This document shows, one piece after another, positions 34,533 through 42,274 of a DNA stretch of 46,408 nucleotides. The notes beneath the pieces are model-generated. The model was not told the origin of the DNA, did no database searches, and worked only from the letters and a program-made list of their open reading frames with translations. Position numbers and translations under genes: made by a program. Location: positions 6,973 through 53,380 of the forward strand of contig NZGT01000100.1 in assembly GCA_002691025.1 (NCBI GenBank). The letters are read 5' to 3'. The DNA is from Spirochaeta sp. GTDB taxonomy: Bacteria; Myxococcota_A; UBA9160; UBA4427. The stretch's first letter is position 1; each line of letters opens with the position of its first letter.

Positions 34533-36218
34533 ATGACTGAACGCGAAAGTATGGAAGTCGATGTCCTTTATGTGGGAGCTGGGCCAGCGAATCTAGCCTC
34601 CGCCTACCATCTCATGAAGCAGGTGGAAATCCACAATGAAGCCGCCGAGAAGAATGGAGGCGAGGCTATCGAGCCGCCTGTCATCCTCGTGATCGAGAAA
34701 GCGGCTGGAATCGGGGATCATCAGCTCTCGGGTGCCGTCATCAATCCGAAGGCTTTTGAGGAATTGATGCCTGACTTCGTCGAGCAGGGATTCCCCACCG
34801 AATACGTGTGTGACGATGCCCAGTTCATTGCTTTTACCCGAAAGCACACTTTCAAGTCGCCGATCTGCCCCCCCATGTTCAACAAGGTGGGATACCACGT
34901 GGCATCGCTCTCAAATGTCGCCAAGTGGTTGGGCGAAAAATGTGAAGAAGTCGGAGTTGAAATCTATCCCGGCTTTGCTGCAGCCGAAGTGCTCCTTGAA
35001 GAAGACCGAGTCGTGGGTGTTCGGACAGGAGACATGGGGATCGACAAGAACGGCGGTGAAAAGTCCACCTATCAGCCCGGAATGGATATTCTGGCCAAAG
35101 TGACCGTGCTCGGTGAGGGCGTCCGAGGAACCCTGAGCGAGAGTGTCATCCAGAAGCTCGGCCTTCAGGGCGAACATCCCCAGGCCTTCAAAACCGGCAT
35201 CAAGGAAATCTGGCGCGTCAAGCCTGAGAAGCATAAGCCTGGACGCGTCGTCCACGGAAACCTGTTCCCCGATGTCTTCAAGTCATTTGACGGAATGTGG
35301 TTGTATGACATGAAAGACAACATGGTCTCTTTCGGATACGTCACTTCCCTGGCCGCCAAGAATCCGAACAATGATCCCCACTTGAACGCACAACGATTCA
35401 AAACAGTGCCATTCATGCGAGACCTCCTCGAAGGGGCGGAACTCGTGCGCTACGGAGCGAAATGCGTTCCCATGGGTGGGCTCTACTCCCAGCCAAAACT
35501 GTACGCAAACGGATTGATGCTGGTCGGCGACTCCGCCGGGATGCTGAACCCGATGCGACTCGCGGGCGTTCACCTCGCGGTCAAGAGCGGGATGCTGGCT
35601 GCCGAGGCCATCGTTCAGGCCATGGCGCATGACGACTTCAGTGCGGTCCAGCTCGGAAACTATGCCGAGAGCTACAAACGCAGCTGGGCCTACGAAGAGC
35701 ACAGGCAAGCGCGAAACTTCGAAGCGTCAGCCGACCTCTCTTCCTTCTTTGCCTTCGCGAATATTCCGGTCATGATGGTCACCGGAGGGCGTGGATTGAT
35801 TGAAAACCTCGACCTCCACGCGCCGTATACGGCCATGAAGAAGATCTGGGAACTGCCTGTCTCGGAGCGCAAGAAAGAAGAATTCGAGTTCGACGGCAAG
35901 CTCACCTTCAGCAAAGAGCACCTGGTCGGTTTCAGCGGCACTCAGCACGAAGTCGATCAGCCGGCCCACCTCAAGGTGGCAGACCGGAATATCTGTGCGA
36001 CCGCCTGCGCTCGAGACTACGGAAACCCGTGCCAGAACTTCTGCCCCGCCGCGGTATACGAAATGGTCGAGGACACCGAAAATCCGGGAAGCAAGCGACT
36101 CTTCGTGCATCACGAAAACTGCGTGCACTGCAAGACGTGCGACATCGCGGATCCGTATCAGATCATCACCTGGACCCCTCCTGAAGGAGGAGAAGGGCCC
36201 GACTACACCTTGATGTAG
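34533..36218 (+). CDS. etfD: Electron transfer flavoprotein:ubiquinone oxidoreductase
   Basis: Membrane-associated flavo-iron-sulfur enzyme that passes electrons from ETF (fed by acyl-CoA dehydrogenases) to quinone. The 561-residue length is normal. The N-terminus has the FAD-binding MEVDVLYVGAGPANLASAYH, then IGDHQLSGAVINPKAF, and later MLVGDSAGMLNPMRLAGVH. The 4Fe-4S cluster is formed by CPAAVYEM and ENCVHCKTCDIADPYQIITW near the C-terminus, which ends PEGGEGPDYTLM. An extra Cys-rich stretch, ICATACARDYGNPCQNFCPA, precedes it, more Cys than usual. I chose the ATG at 34533; the next in-frame ATG (34551) is also possible. The acyl-CoA dehydrogenase at 43249 is a likely upstream partner. Confidence 0.95.
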   Translation: MTERESMEVDVLYVGAGPANLASAYHLMKQVEIHNEAAEKNGGEAIEPPVILVIEKAAGIGDHQLSGAVINPKAFEELMPDFVEQGFPTEYVCDDAQFIAFTRKHTFKSPICPPMFNKVGYHVASLSNVAKWLGEKCEEVGVEIYPGFAAAEVLLEEDRVVGVRTGDMGIDKNGGEKSTYQPGMDILAKVTVLGEGVRGTLSESVIQKLGLQGEHPQAFKTGIKEIWRVKPEKHKPGRVVHGNLFPDVFKSFDGMWLYDMKDNMVSFGYVTSLAAKNPNNDPHLNAQRFKTVPFMRDLLEGAELVRYGAKCVPMGGLYSQPKLYANGLMLVGDSAGMLNPMRLAGVHLAVKSGMLAAEAIVQAMAHDDFSAVQLGNYAESYKRSWAYEEHRQARNFEASADLSSFFAFANIPVMMVTGGRGLIENLDLHAPYTAMKKIWELPVSERKKEEFEFDGKLTFSKEHLVGFSGTQHEVDQPAHLKVADRNICATACARDYGNPCQNFCPAAVYEMVEDTENPGSKRLFVHHENCVHCKTCDIADPYQIITWTPPEGGEGPDYTLM

Positions 36219-36376
36219 CCGGAAGAAACGAGCTTTGCGCTGCGTCGAGACTGGGCGACGGTGGCTTCCTGAGCCCGGATCCGCATCTGTGGTTCAGATG
36301 CGATAGCAGATCTTCAACACCAGACTCCAAGACTGACTTTGGGGCCTGCGATCGGGGCGGCGTCGGGCCACGAGCG

Positions 36377-36406
36377 GGCGCTGGGGCAACAATTCACCCC
36401 AGCGCC
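36377..36406. terminator. Strong hairpin between convergent etfD and nrdJ
   Basis: GGCGCTGGGG / CCCCAGCGCC is a perfect 10-bp stem with a 10-base loop, placed between the ends of two convergent genes and 18 bases from the nrdJ stop. It has no T-tract but is well placed as a bidirectional transcript end. The rest of the 206-base gap shows nothing else. Confidence 0.6.
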
Positions 36407-36424
36407 AGTCACTCAAAGCGCGGA

Positions 36425-39220
36425 TCAGCTACATCCGCTCGTGCTGCCACAGTTGGCGCACTTGTAACACGCTCCATTGCGAATCATGATCGCACCACAA
36501 TCCATGCAAGAAGGTGCATCCGCTTGATTGATGAAGCTTGAGGTCGGTTCTTCGTGACCCACCCCTGAGCCACCGGCCACGGCTCCAATCACGGCGACTC
36601 CCTCAGAGGATTCCTCTCCTCCCGCCTCGGTCAGCACCGCCTGGCCATCAATGAAACGATGCCCCAGGTACCGGAACACGTAATCCATGACCGACTTGGC
36701 GATCGGGATTTCCTTGTTGTTGGTGAATCCAGAAGGTTCGAACCGGGTGTGGCTGAACTTGTCGACCAGGGCCTTGAGCGGAACGCCATACTGAAGAGCA
36801 ATCGACGTCATGGTGGCAATCGTATCCATCAAGCCCGAGATGGTACTGCCCTCTTTCGCCATCTTGAGGAAGATTTCTCCAGGATCGCCCTCGGCATACA
36901 TGCCGATGGTGAGATATCCCTCATGACCCGCAATCGAGAACTTATGCGTAAAGGCCTGCCTCTCATCATCAAGCTTGCGACGAAGAGGACGATACTCATC
37001 AAGTCGAGTGACATTGTCCTCTTCTGCATCACGGCCTGAGTTGAGCGGCTGGGTCCTCTTGCTTCCGTCGCGATACACAGCCAACGCCTTGAGGCCGAGA
37101 TGCCAGCCCTGCGTATAGGCCTCCATCACGTCCTCCACCGAGGCATCCGCGGGCAGATTGACCGTCTTGCTGATGGCACCCGAGAGGAAGGGCTGAACCG
37201 CACCCATCATTCTCACATGACCCATCCAGTCGATGGAACGCTCACCGTTCTGAGCACGAAACGCACAGTCAAACACGGGAAGATGCTCATCAAGAAGGCC
37301 AGGAGCCCCTTCAATGGTCTCTTTTTCGTCCACGTACGCGAGGATCGCATTCTTCTCTTCCTCGCTGTAGCCGAGGCGATCCAGAGCCATGGGGACGGTG
37401 TTGTTGACGATCTTGAGAAAGCCACCGCCCACGAGCTTCTTGTACTTGACCAAAGCGATATCCGGCTCGACACCGGTCGTATCGCAATCCATCATGAAGG
37501 CGATGGTCCCGGTCGGCGCCAGAACAGTCACCTGTCCATTTTTGTAACCGTGCTTGCGGCCCAGTTCCAAGGCGTCATCCCAGACCACTTTGGCTGAGTC
37601 AAGAAGGTCCGCCTGGAAGGACTCGCCCTTGAGTTCATGAGCGGCATCGCGATGCATGCCCATCACTTCAAGGAACGGTTCCCGGTTCATGTCGTATCTC
37701 GGGAACGGCCCAAGCGCCTGCGCCACTTCGGCACTGGTCAAGTAGGCCTGGCCACACATCAACGAGGTAATGGCAGCCGCAAGCTCTCTTCCTTCTTCGC
37801 TGTCGTAGGGCTTGCCACTGGACATGAGGAGCGCGCCCAGGTTCGCATAACCCAAGCCAAGCGGTCGGAACAGGTGGCTGTTCTCCTCGATGGCCTTGGT
37901 CGGGTAACTTGCGAAATCAACCAGGATCTCCTGGGCCAGGATCGTAATGGCCACGGCTCGCCGGAAATCCTCTGTCTCGAAATCGCCCGACTCATCCGCG
38001 AAGGTCATCAAGTTGAGGCTGGCCAGATTGCAGGCCGTGTCGTCCAGGAACATGTATTCGGAGCACGGATTGCTGGAATTGATCCGCCCCGAAGCCTTGA
38101 CCGGATTCCAGCGATTGATCGTGGAGTCATACTGGATCCCGGGGTCACCGCAGACGTGCGCCGCCTCGGCCATCTCGCGCAGCAGGCCTCGTGCGTCGTG
38201 GGTTTCAACCGGATCTCCGTGGGTTACCGAACGGGTTTCCCAAGACAGGTTCTTCTCAGCATTCGTCATGAAAGAGTCTGTGACCCGAACCGAATGATTG
38301 GCATTCTGGAAGAAGATCGAATCGTAGGCGCCGCCCGGGACATTGAAGCCCCCGTCGTAACCCGCATCGATCAAAGCCCAGGCCTTTTCTTCTTCCGTCT
38401 GCTTGGAGCGAATGAAGTCCAGGATATCCGGATGATCCACATCCAGAATGACCATCTTTGCGGCCCGCCGGGTCTTCCCCCCCGACTTGATCACGCCGGC
38501 AAATGCATCAAAGCCCCGCATGAACGAAACCGGACCGGACGCCATGCCTCCGCCCGCCAGCTTCTCACGAGAAGACCGGATCGCGGAGATGTTTGTTCCG
38601 GCACCGGAACCGCCCTTGAAAAGCATGGCCTCCGTCTTGGCGAGATCCATGATCGATTCCATCGTGTCATTCACGGAATTGATGAAACACGCACTCGCTT
38701 GCTGAGGCGTGTCCGGAACGCCGAGGTTGAACCAGACAGGACTATTGAAAGCCATCTTCTGATGAAGGAGAAGGTGGGTCAACTCATCGGAGAAAGCTTC
38801 GGCATCCGATTCAGACGCAAAGTAACCACCCTCATGTCCCCATTCCGTAATTCGAGACACAACACGACCAATCAGCTGTCGGATGCTGTGCTCGCGATTC
38901 GACTCACCGATGTGACCACGGAAATACTTTGAGACCACAACATTGGTGGCAAGCTGAGACCAGCTCTTCGGAATTTCGACATCAGTCTGTTCGAAGACCG
39001 TCTCACCGGACTCGTTGCTGATACCGGCCGTGCGAAGCTCCCACTCAACGAGGTCATAGGGGTCCTCGCCCTTGCGGGTAAAGTGCCGTTCGATCTTGAG
39101 CCCGCCCTTCTTGGCCTTCTTGCCTTTTCCGCGGGCGCCCTGCTTCGCGTTCTTCGTCTTGGATTTTTCCGAGCTTCCCGCTCCGGTTGCTCTTTTACTG
39201 GTCGTTGTGGCTTGATTCAC
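36425..39220 (-). CDS. nrdJ: Adenosylcobalamin-dependent (class II) ribonucleotide reductase
   Basis: Reduces ribonucleotides to deoxyribonucleotides with vitamin B12 coenzyme, with or without oxygen. The 931-residue protein has a Lys/Gly-rich N-terminal tail (1-42) and then ERHFTRKGEDPYDLVEWELR. The catalytic barrel follows with ACFINSVNDTM, FKGGSGAGTNISAIRSS, the NxCxE active-site motif in SNPCSEYMFLDDTACNLASL, and APTGTIAFMMDCDTTGVEPD. A C-terminal region with TSIALQYGVPLKALVDKF and the Cys-rich CMDCGAIMIRNGACYKCANC provides the redox/zinc element. The start is GTG at 39218-39220 after GGGAG. Upstream lies a long gene-poor region with possible NrdR sites. I did not find a cobalamin riboswitch core. 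Confidence 0.96.
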   Translation of the reverse strand: MNQATTTSKRATGAGSSEKSKTKNAKQGARGKGKKAKKGGLKIERHFTRKGEDPYDLVEWELRTAGISNESGETVFEQTDVEIPKSWSQLATNVVVSKYFRGHIGESNREHSIRQLIGRVVSRITEWGHEGGYFASESDAEAFSDELTHLLLHQKMAFNSPVWFNLGVPDTPQQASACFINSVNDTMESIMDLAKTEAMLFKGGSGAGTNISAIRSSREKLAGGGMASGPVSFMRGFDAFAGVIKSGGKTRRAAKMVILDVDHPDILDFIRSKQTEEEKAWALIDAGYDGGFNVPGGAYDSIFFQNANHSVRVTDSFMTNAEKNLSWETRSVTHGDPVETHDARGLLREMAEAAHVCGDPGIQYDSTINRWNPVKASGRINSSNPCSEYMFLDDTACNLASLNLMTFADESGDFETEDFRRAVAITILAQEILVDFASYPTKAIEENSHLFRPLGLGYANLGALLMSSGKPYDSEEGRELAAAITSLMCGQAYLTSAEVAQALGPFPRYDMNREPFLEVMGMHRDAAHELKGESFQADLLDSAKVVWDDALELGRKHGYKNGQVTVLAPTGTIAFMMDCDTTGVEPDIALVKYKKLVGGGFLKIVNNTVPMALDRLGYSEEEKNAILAYVDEKETIEGAPGLLDEHLPVFDCAFRAQNGERSIDWMGHVRMMGAVQPFLSGAISKTVNLPADASVEDVMEAYTQGWHLGLKALAVYRDGSKRTQPLNSGRDAEEDNVTRLDEYRPLRRKLDDERQAFTHKFSIAGHEGYLTIGMYAEGDPGEIFLKMAKEGSTISGLMDTIATMTSIALQYGVPLKALVDKFSHTRFEPSGFTNNKEIPIAKSVMDYVFRYLGHRFIDGQAVLTEAGGEESSEGVAVIGAVAGGSGVGHEEPTSSFINQADAPSCMDCGAIMIRNGACYKCANCGSTSGCS

Positions 39221-39579
39221 GGTCCCACTCCCATTGCGTCAATAAAATCCATTTTGCTTCGTGCACGATGATGATCCGGGCTCAGTAGTCTATCGGAAGT
39301 CTCTCGCTTCTTTCACTGCTTTGGGACTCTTCGTGAAGTTTCTTGGCACCGACCTTGGTACATCCGACTCAAGCAAACGACATTCTATTTTTGGCTCTGT
39401 CCACCGCCTCGCGTTACTGGCGCCCCAGATGCCTGCTCGTGCCTGATCTCTATCGATTCCAAACTCTCGGGCCACTGTTGGTGGGGTTCTTCTTGCAACA
39501 ACCGCAACACCCCAACCACACCCTTCACAATCTGATTACGATCTGACTTCTTTCCCGGTTTATCCACAAAAGTGACGCG

Positions 39580-39777
39580 TCAGCTTTCCGAGGAACCTCG
39601 TACCAGAACCGTCTTTCCTTTGGGGTCTTCAAGATCAAACATCATTCGAAAATCTGATCCTGGTGTTTTCCAACGAAAGCGGCTGCAGTTCCGAAGTCCT
39701 TCATGGGGAACTTCTTCAAGCCCACTGCGCGTTCAAATTCGTGATGCCTCCTCGTACCACTCGCGACCTGGATTCAC
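39580..39777 (-). pseudogene. Possible decayed small ORF (toxin-like C-terminus)
   Basis: One reading frame from a GTG (39775-39777) to TGA (39580-39582) encodes a protein-like sequence interrupted by a single in-frame TGA at 39733-39735. Its end, TPGSDFRMMFDLEDPKGKTV then LVRGSSES, is reminiscent of the last strands of RelE/ParE-type toxins. It is too short for a firm call. Two short overlapping frames follow downstream (39385-39567 and 39290-39475). This is a tentative remnant. Confidence 0.2.
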
Positions 39778-39967
39778 GCCGCATCTCTGATTGGTTTTTG
39801 TCTGCCTTGTTTTCTCTTGGGTTCTTTTTCTGATTCTTTGCTGCTTCTTTGACACAGGGGGAAATCACACACGGACTCACAAACAGCCGATCTCTTTGGG
39901 TGACTGAGCAGAGCCACTTCGGCCCGCAGTCTTTCTTGGTGGCTGCCTCCCCAGGAGTTCAGATGAG

Positions 39968-39994
39968 GGGGGCGTCGGTCCTCCCGACGCCCCC
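39968..39994. terminator. 11-bp perfect hairpin in the nrdJ upstream region
   Basis: GGGGGCGTCGG / CCGACGCCCCC with a five-base loop (TCCTC on plus, GAGGA on minus). It is the most stable hairpin in the region. No T-tract follows. It may end the transcript from the F420-reductase gene (348 bases upstream) or act inside a long nrdJ leader. Confidence 0.45.
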
Positions 39995-40178
39995 GAACCA
40001 AAGCCAAACCTGCTCTGTGCCTGCCCTTCAGGAGATGGCAAGCAACGAGCGTGGCCAGGTCTCAGGCCCTTGTTCCCCCCCGCAACCGCCAAGTTGCGAC
40101 CCCCCCAGGCTACAGGAGGAACATCACATCCCCGTGTGAGCAAGATGCTTTGAGAGGCCCCACAAGTCAACCCGAAAA

Positions 40179-40194
40179 ACACAAAATATTGGGG
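40179..40194. promoter_or_regulatory. NrdR-box-like sequence
   Basis: ACACAAAATATTGGGG matches the NrdR consensus ACACWATATATWGTGT at 13 of 16 positions. A poorer partner, ACACAATATTGACTCG, starts 50 bases away at 40229. NrdR represses ribonucleotide reductase genes, which fits nrdJ, but the distance to the gene start is about 960 bases. Confidence 0.3.
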
Positions 40195-40209
40195 TCCACC
40201 GAAACAAAG

Positions 40210-40265
40210 ACCACAAGGTGTTGTGGTTACACAATATTGACTCGGTGTAACCAGAAGGCCTTCTG
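40210..40265. repeat. Cluster of three abutting palindromes
   Basis: Three perfect inverted repeats touch or overlap: ACCACAA-GGTG-TTGTGGT (40210-40227); GGTTACAC with 12 bases then GTGTAACC (40225-40252); and CAGAAGGCCTTCTG (40252-40265). This density suggests a multi-site operator or a folded RNA. It lies 76 bases beyond the stop of the reductase gene at 40342 and far upstream of nrdJ. Confidence 0.55.
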
Positions 40266-40341
40266 CCCGCGGGGTAGTCGAGGGGTGTTGAGACAATGGA
40301 AGAGCCGTGACCGACCCTTCCGCCCATCGACTTACAGCACT

Positions 40342-41028
40342 CTACTCCGGCAGTCCCGTGAACCGGATCCCCATGCCGTCGGGCTGCTTGTAACGAATGT
40401 TCATCCCGATCAGAAGCGCGGTCATGGATTCGACGATCCGGGCATTGGCCAGAGGACCGCCATTGACCGCGCGAAGTCCGTCAACCAAAGGACAAAGTTC
40501 CATCACACGCTCGCGTGCCGCCTTGGGCCCCGAAACCACCACGTCGCATTCCACCGGAGAATCCATCTGACGCAATCGATGCGCGGAGACGTTTTGAAAG
40601 GCCGAGACAACGTGGACACCCGCCGGAGCGAGCGAATCCACCAACTCCGCCGCCGACCCTTGCCAGATGGCTACGACCTTTGCGGGGGAATCTCCCACCG
40701 CGGTTGCGAGCGGAACTGCCATGGAGACCAGGATCTGACCTTCCACGAGCGTCTCCCGAATGGCCTTCACGGTCCCTGCTGTGTGCTCGAAAGGCACGGA
40801 AATGATTACAATCGGTGCGAGTCGAGTGGCTTCTTCGTTGTCGTGGCCACTGACTTCAGCTCCCGGAACGGCTTGACGGACCTCTTCTGCGGCCGCAAGA
40901 GCCCGTTCTTCTTTTCTGGAACCGATGACAACCGGTCGCCCCGCCTTGGCGAAACGAAGTGCCAATCCCAGCCCTTGATCCCCTGTGCCACCGAGAATCG
41001 CGATGGCGTCGCTGTTATGTTCAGTCAT
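40342..41028 (-). CDS. npdG: NADPH-dependent F420 reductase family protein
   Basis: The family moves hydride between NADP(H) and the deazaflavin coenzyme F420. The 228-residue protein begins MTEHNSDAIAILGGTGDQ, with the Rossmann motif GGTGDQGLGLAL, then RPVVIGSRKEERA for the NADP phosphate. The VIISVPFEHTAG and VVSAFQNVSAHRL segments are characteristic of F420:NADP oxidoreductase, and the end GMNIRYKQPDGMGIRFTGLP is close to the family. I chose the ATG at 41026-41028 with AAGG upstream; it overlaps the preceding gene by 8 bases. A generic NADP-binding oxidoreductase is the alternative. No F420 biosynthesis gene is in the window. Confidence 0.82.
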   Translation of the reverse strand: MTEHNSDAIAILGGTGDQGLGLALRFAKAGRPVVIGSRKEERALAAAEEVRQAVPGAEVSGHDNEEATRLAPIVIISVPFEHTAGTVKAIRETLVEGQILVSMAVPLATAVGDSPAKVVAIWQGSAAELVDSLAPAGVHVVSAFQNVSAHRLRQMDSPVECDVVVSGPKAARERVMELCPLVDGLRAVNGGPLANARIVESMTALLIGMNIRYKQPDGMGIRFTGLPE

Positions 41029-41365
41029 GGCGTTGGACCTTAGCGGATCCATCGCCAATGCGGTCACCCAGATCCCGCAATCGCTCAAATGGATAGATGC
41101 CACTCTCGTGACCGTCGCTCCAGACAATGTTGAGCGCATAGCGGCCCACGGTCTTCACCCGAACAGGGTGAACGTCCGCAGCCACTTCGGCTGGGTCGAG
41201 TTGCGCCTCACCGGTCCATTCATCCACGCAAATCGCACAAGTACAGGCCAGTCTCAGATCGCGAACCGGATATTGACTCTTCCCTTCATCGGCCCACCGA
41301 ATCTCGAGGATCTGGGGAGCGGCCTGGCGAATTTCGAGCGGTCGAGTGCGGTCTGAATCGGTCAT
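41021..41365 (-). CDS. DUF971 (gamma-butyrobetaine hydroxylase-like N-terminal) protein
   Basis: A 114-residue stand-alone GBBH-like domain. It shows the family core LEIRWADEGKSQYPVRDLRL, the Cys motif CTCAICVDEWTGE, and the later strand VGRYALNIVWSDGHESGIYP followed by FERLRDL. The Cys residues probably bind metal, and relatives are found next to or fused with iron-sulfur carrier proteins. The exact role is unknown. It overlaps the F420-reductase gene downstream by 8 bases and follows the alpha/beta hydrolase gene by 25 bases, so the three form a tight unit. Confidence 0.85.
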   Translation of the reverse strand: MTDSDRTRPLEIRQAAPQILEIRWADEGKSQYPVRDLRLACTCAICVDEWTGEAQLDPAEVAADVHPVRVKTVGRYALNIVWSDGHESGIYPFERLRDLGDRIGDGSAKVQRHD

Positions 41366-41390
41366 GCCGTAAGAATAGGGCCCTCAACCG

Positions 41391-42185
41391 TCATCGGCGA
41401 CGCAAGAAGGTCTGTAGGGCCTCGTTGAAGAGCCGTGATTGATCCAGGTTGACCACGTGGCCCGCATCGGGAATCACCCGGGCCTCCACCATCGGATTTT
41501 CGCCCGCAAGGCAATGACTGGCTTGGAGCGAAGGCCCGTCGCGCTCGCCATGAAGCAGCAAGGTCGGTAGACCGGTTCGCGCCAACTCTTCCGCCAGAGG
41601 TGCGGGATCCTGAAGTTTCGCGAGAACTCCCCTAAGGACTCCCGACAATCCATGGGCGGTGTGTTCCAGAAACCCAGCGCGAACCTGAGCGACCATCGAA
41701 GCGGGCAGGCCCGACTCGGGACCCCAGATGAAACGCTCGCCAGCCAATTCCAGCCCATGATCGTCGATCGCCTGGGCGAAGGCCTCTGCCCGAAACGAGA
41801 TGCTCGCTGGATCTTCTCGACCCGGGGGGTAAGAGGCCAGGATAAGAGAGCGGACGCGCTGGGGATGAGCCAGAGCAAACTCCAGCGCCGTGGCGGCCCC
41901 CATGGAGAGACCGGCCACCACTAGAGGCTCCGACATCTCCGCTCGGTCCAGGAGGGTTTCCATGTCTGAAACCAGCCGCTGCATCGAGTATTCACCAGGC
42001 GAGGAGGGAGCGGCACTTCGAGCATGCCCCCGGGCGTCATACGTCAAGACACGATGATCCTTCGCCAGACTCCGGACCTGTGCCCTGAAATTTCGCGCGC
42101 TGCCCGCAAAGCCGTGAGCCAACACGATGCCCGGCCCGGAACCATGAACTTCGTGATGTAAAGAGATCGGAACGGTCTTTTGCAC
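41391..42185 (-). CDS. Alpha/beta hydrolase (MenH/epoxide-hydrolase-like)
   Basis: A 264-residue serine hydrolase of unknown substrate. It has VLAHGFAGSARNFRAQV, then TYDARGHARSAAP, the nucleophile elbow VAGLSMGAATA with Ser94, the acid Asp216 in LLHGERDGPS, and His243 in IPDAGHVVNLDQ. The pattern is that of 3-oxoadipate enol-lactonase, MenH and related esterases; sequence alone does not decide. The start is GTG at 42183-42185. It is the first gene of the three-gene minus unit and is divergent from the phosphatase gene at 42275. Confidence 0.85.
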   Translation of the reverse strand: MQKTVPISLHHEVHGSGPGIVLAHGFAGSARNFRAQVRSLAKDHRVLTYDARGHARSAAPSSPGEYSMQRLVSDMETLLDRAEMSEPLVVAGLSMGAATALEFALAHPQRVRSLILASYPPGREDPASISFRAEAFAQAIDDHGLELAGERFIWGPESGLPASMVAQVRAGFLEHTAHGLSGVLRGVLAKLQDPAPLAEELARTGLPTLLLHGERDGPSLQASHCLAGENPMVEARVIPDAGHVVNLDQSRLFNEALQTFLRRR

Positions 42186-42274
42186 GCCGACTTGTCACCC
42201 CTCTGGAACTCAGCAGACTTTGCCCCCTCCGGGACCGGCATGCGAGACCGCGCGGGGATGATACCTTGCCGGGT

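Larger units (their letters stand above)
39221..40341. other. 1.1-kb gene-poor region upstream of nrdJ
   Basis: No intact gene is supported. On the minus strand it would be the nrdJ leader if the promoter lies near 40200. It contains a block of overlapping palindromes at 40210-40265, an NrdR-like box at 40179, and a strong hairpin at 39968-39994. It also holds a second inverted repeat, CGCAAC/GTTGCG, near 40080-40100 flanked by runs of seven C (plus strand). A pyrimidine-rich, T-heavy stretch (39785-39860) differs from the rest of the window, and a decayed frame lies at 39580-39777. I looked for tRNA, tmRNA, RNase P, SRP and B12-riboswitch signatures and saw none. Confidence 0.6.

Noticed and set aside
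39733-39735. In-frame TGA as a selenocysteine codon.
   Set aside because: No SECIS-like hairpin directly follows and the frame is not a known selenoprotein; decay or chance is simpler.
39877-40296. A 139-codon minus-strand frame in the nrdJ upstream region.
   Set aside because: It runs through the palindrome block and the G-rich hairpins, has no ribosome site, and its product is low-complexity Gly/Pro/Ser/Cys.
39221-40341. Cobalamin riboswitch in front of nrdJ.
   Set aside because: I looked for the conserved B12 box and the GCCACTG-type core on the minus strand and found neither. A covariance search could still overturn this.
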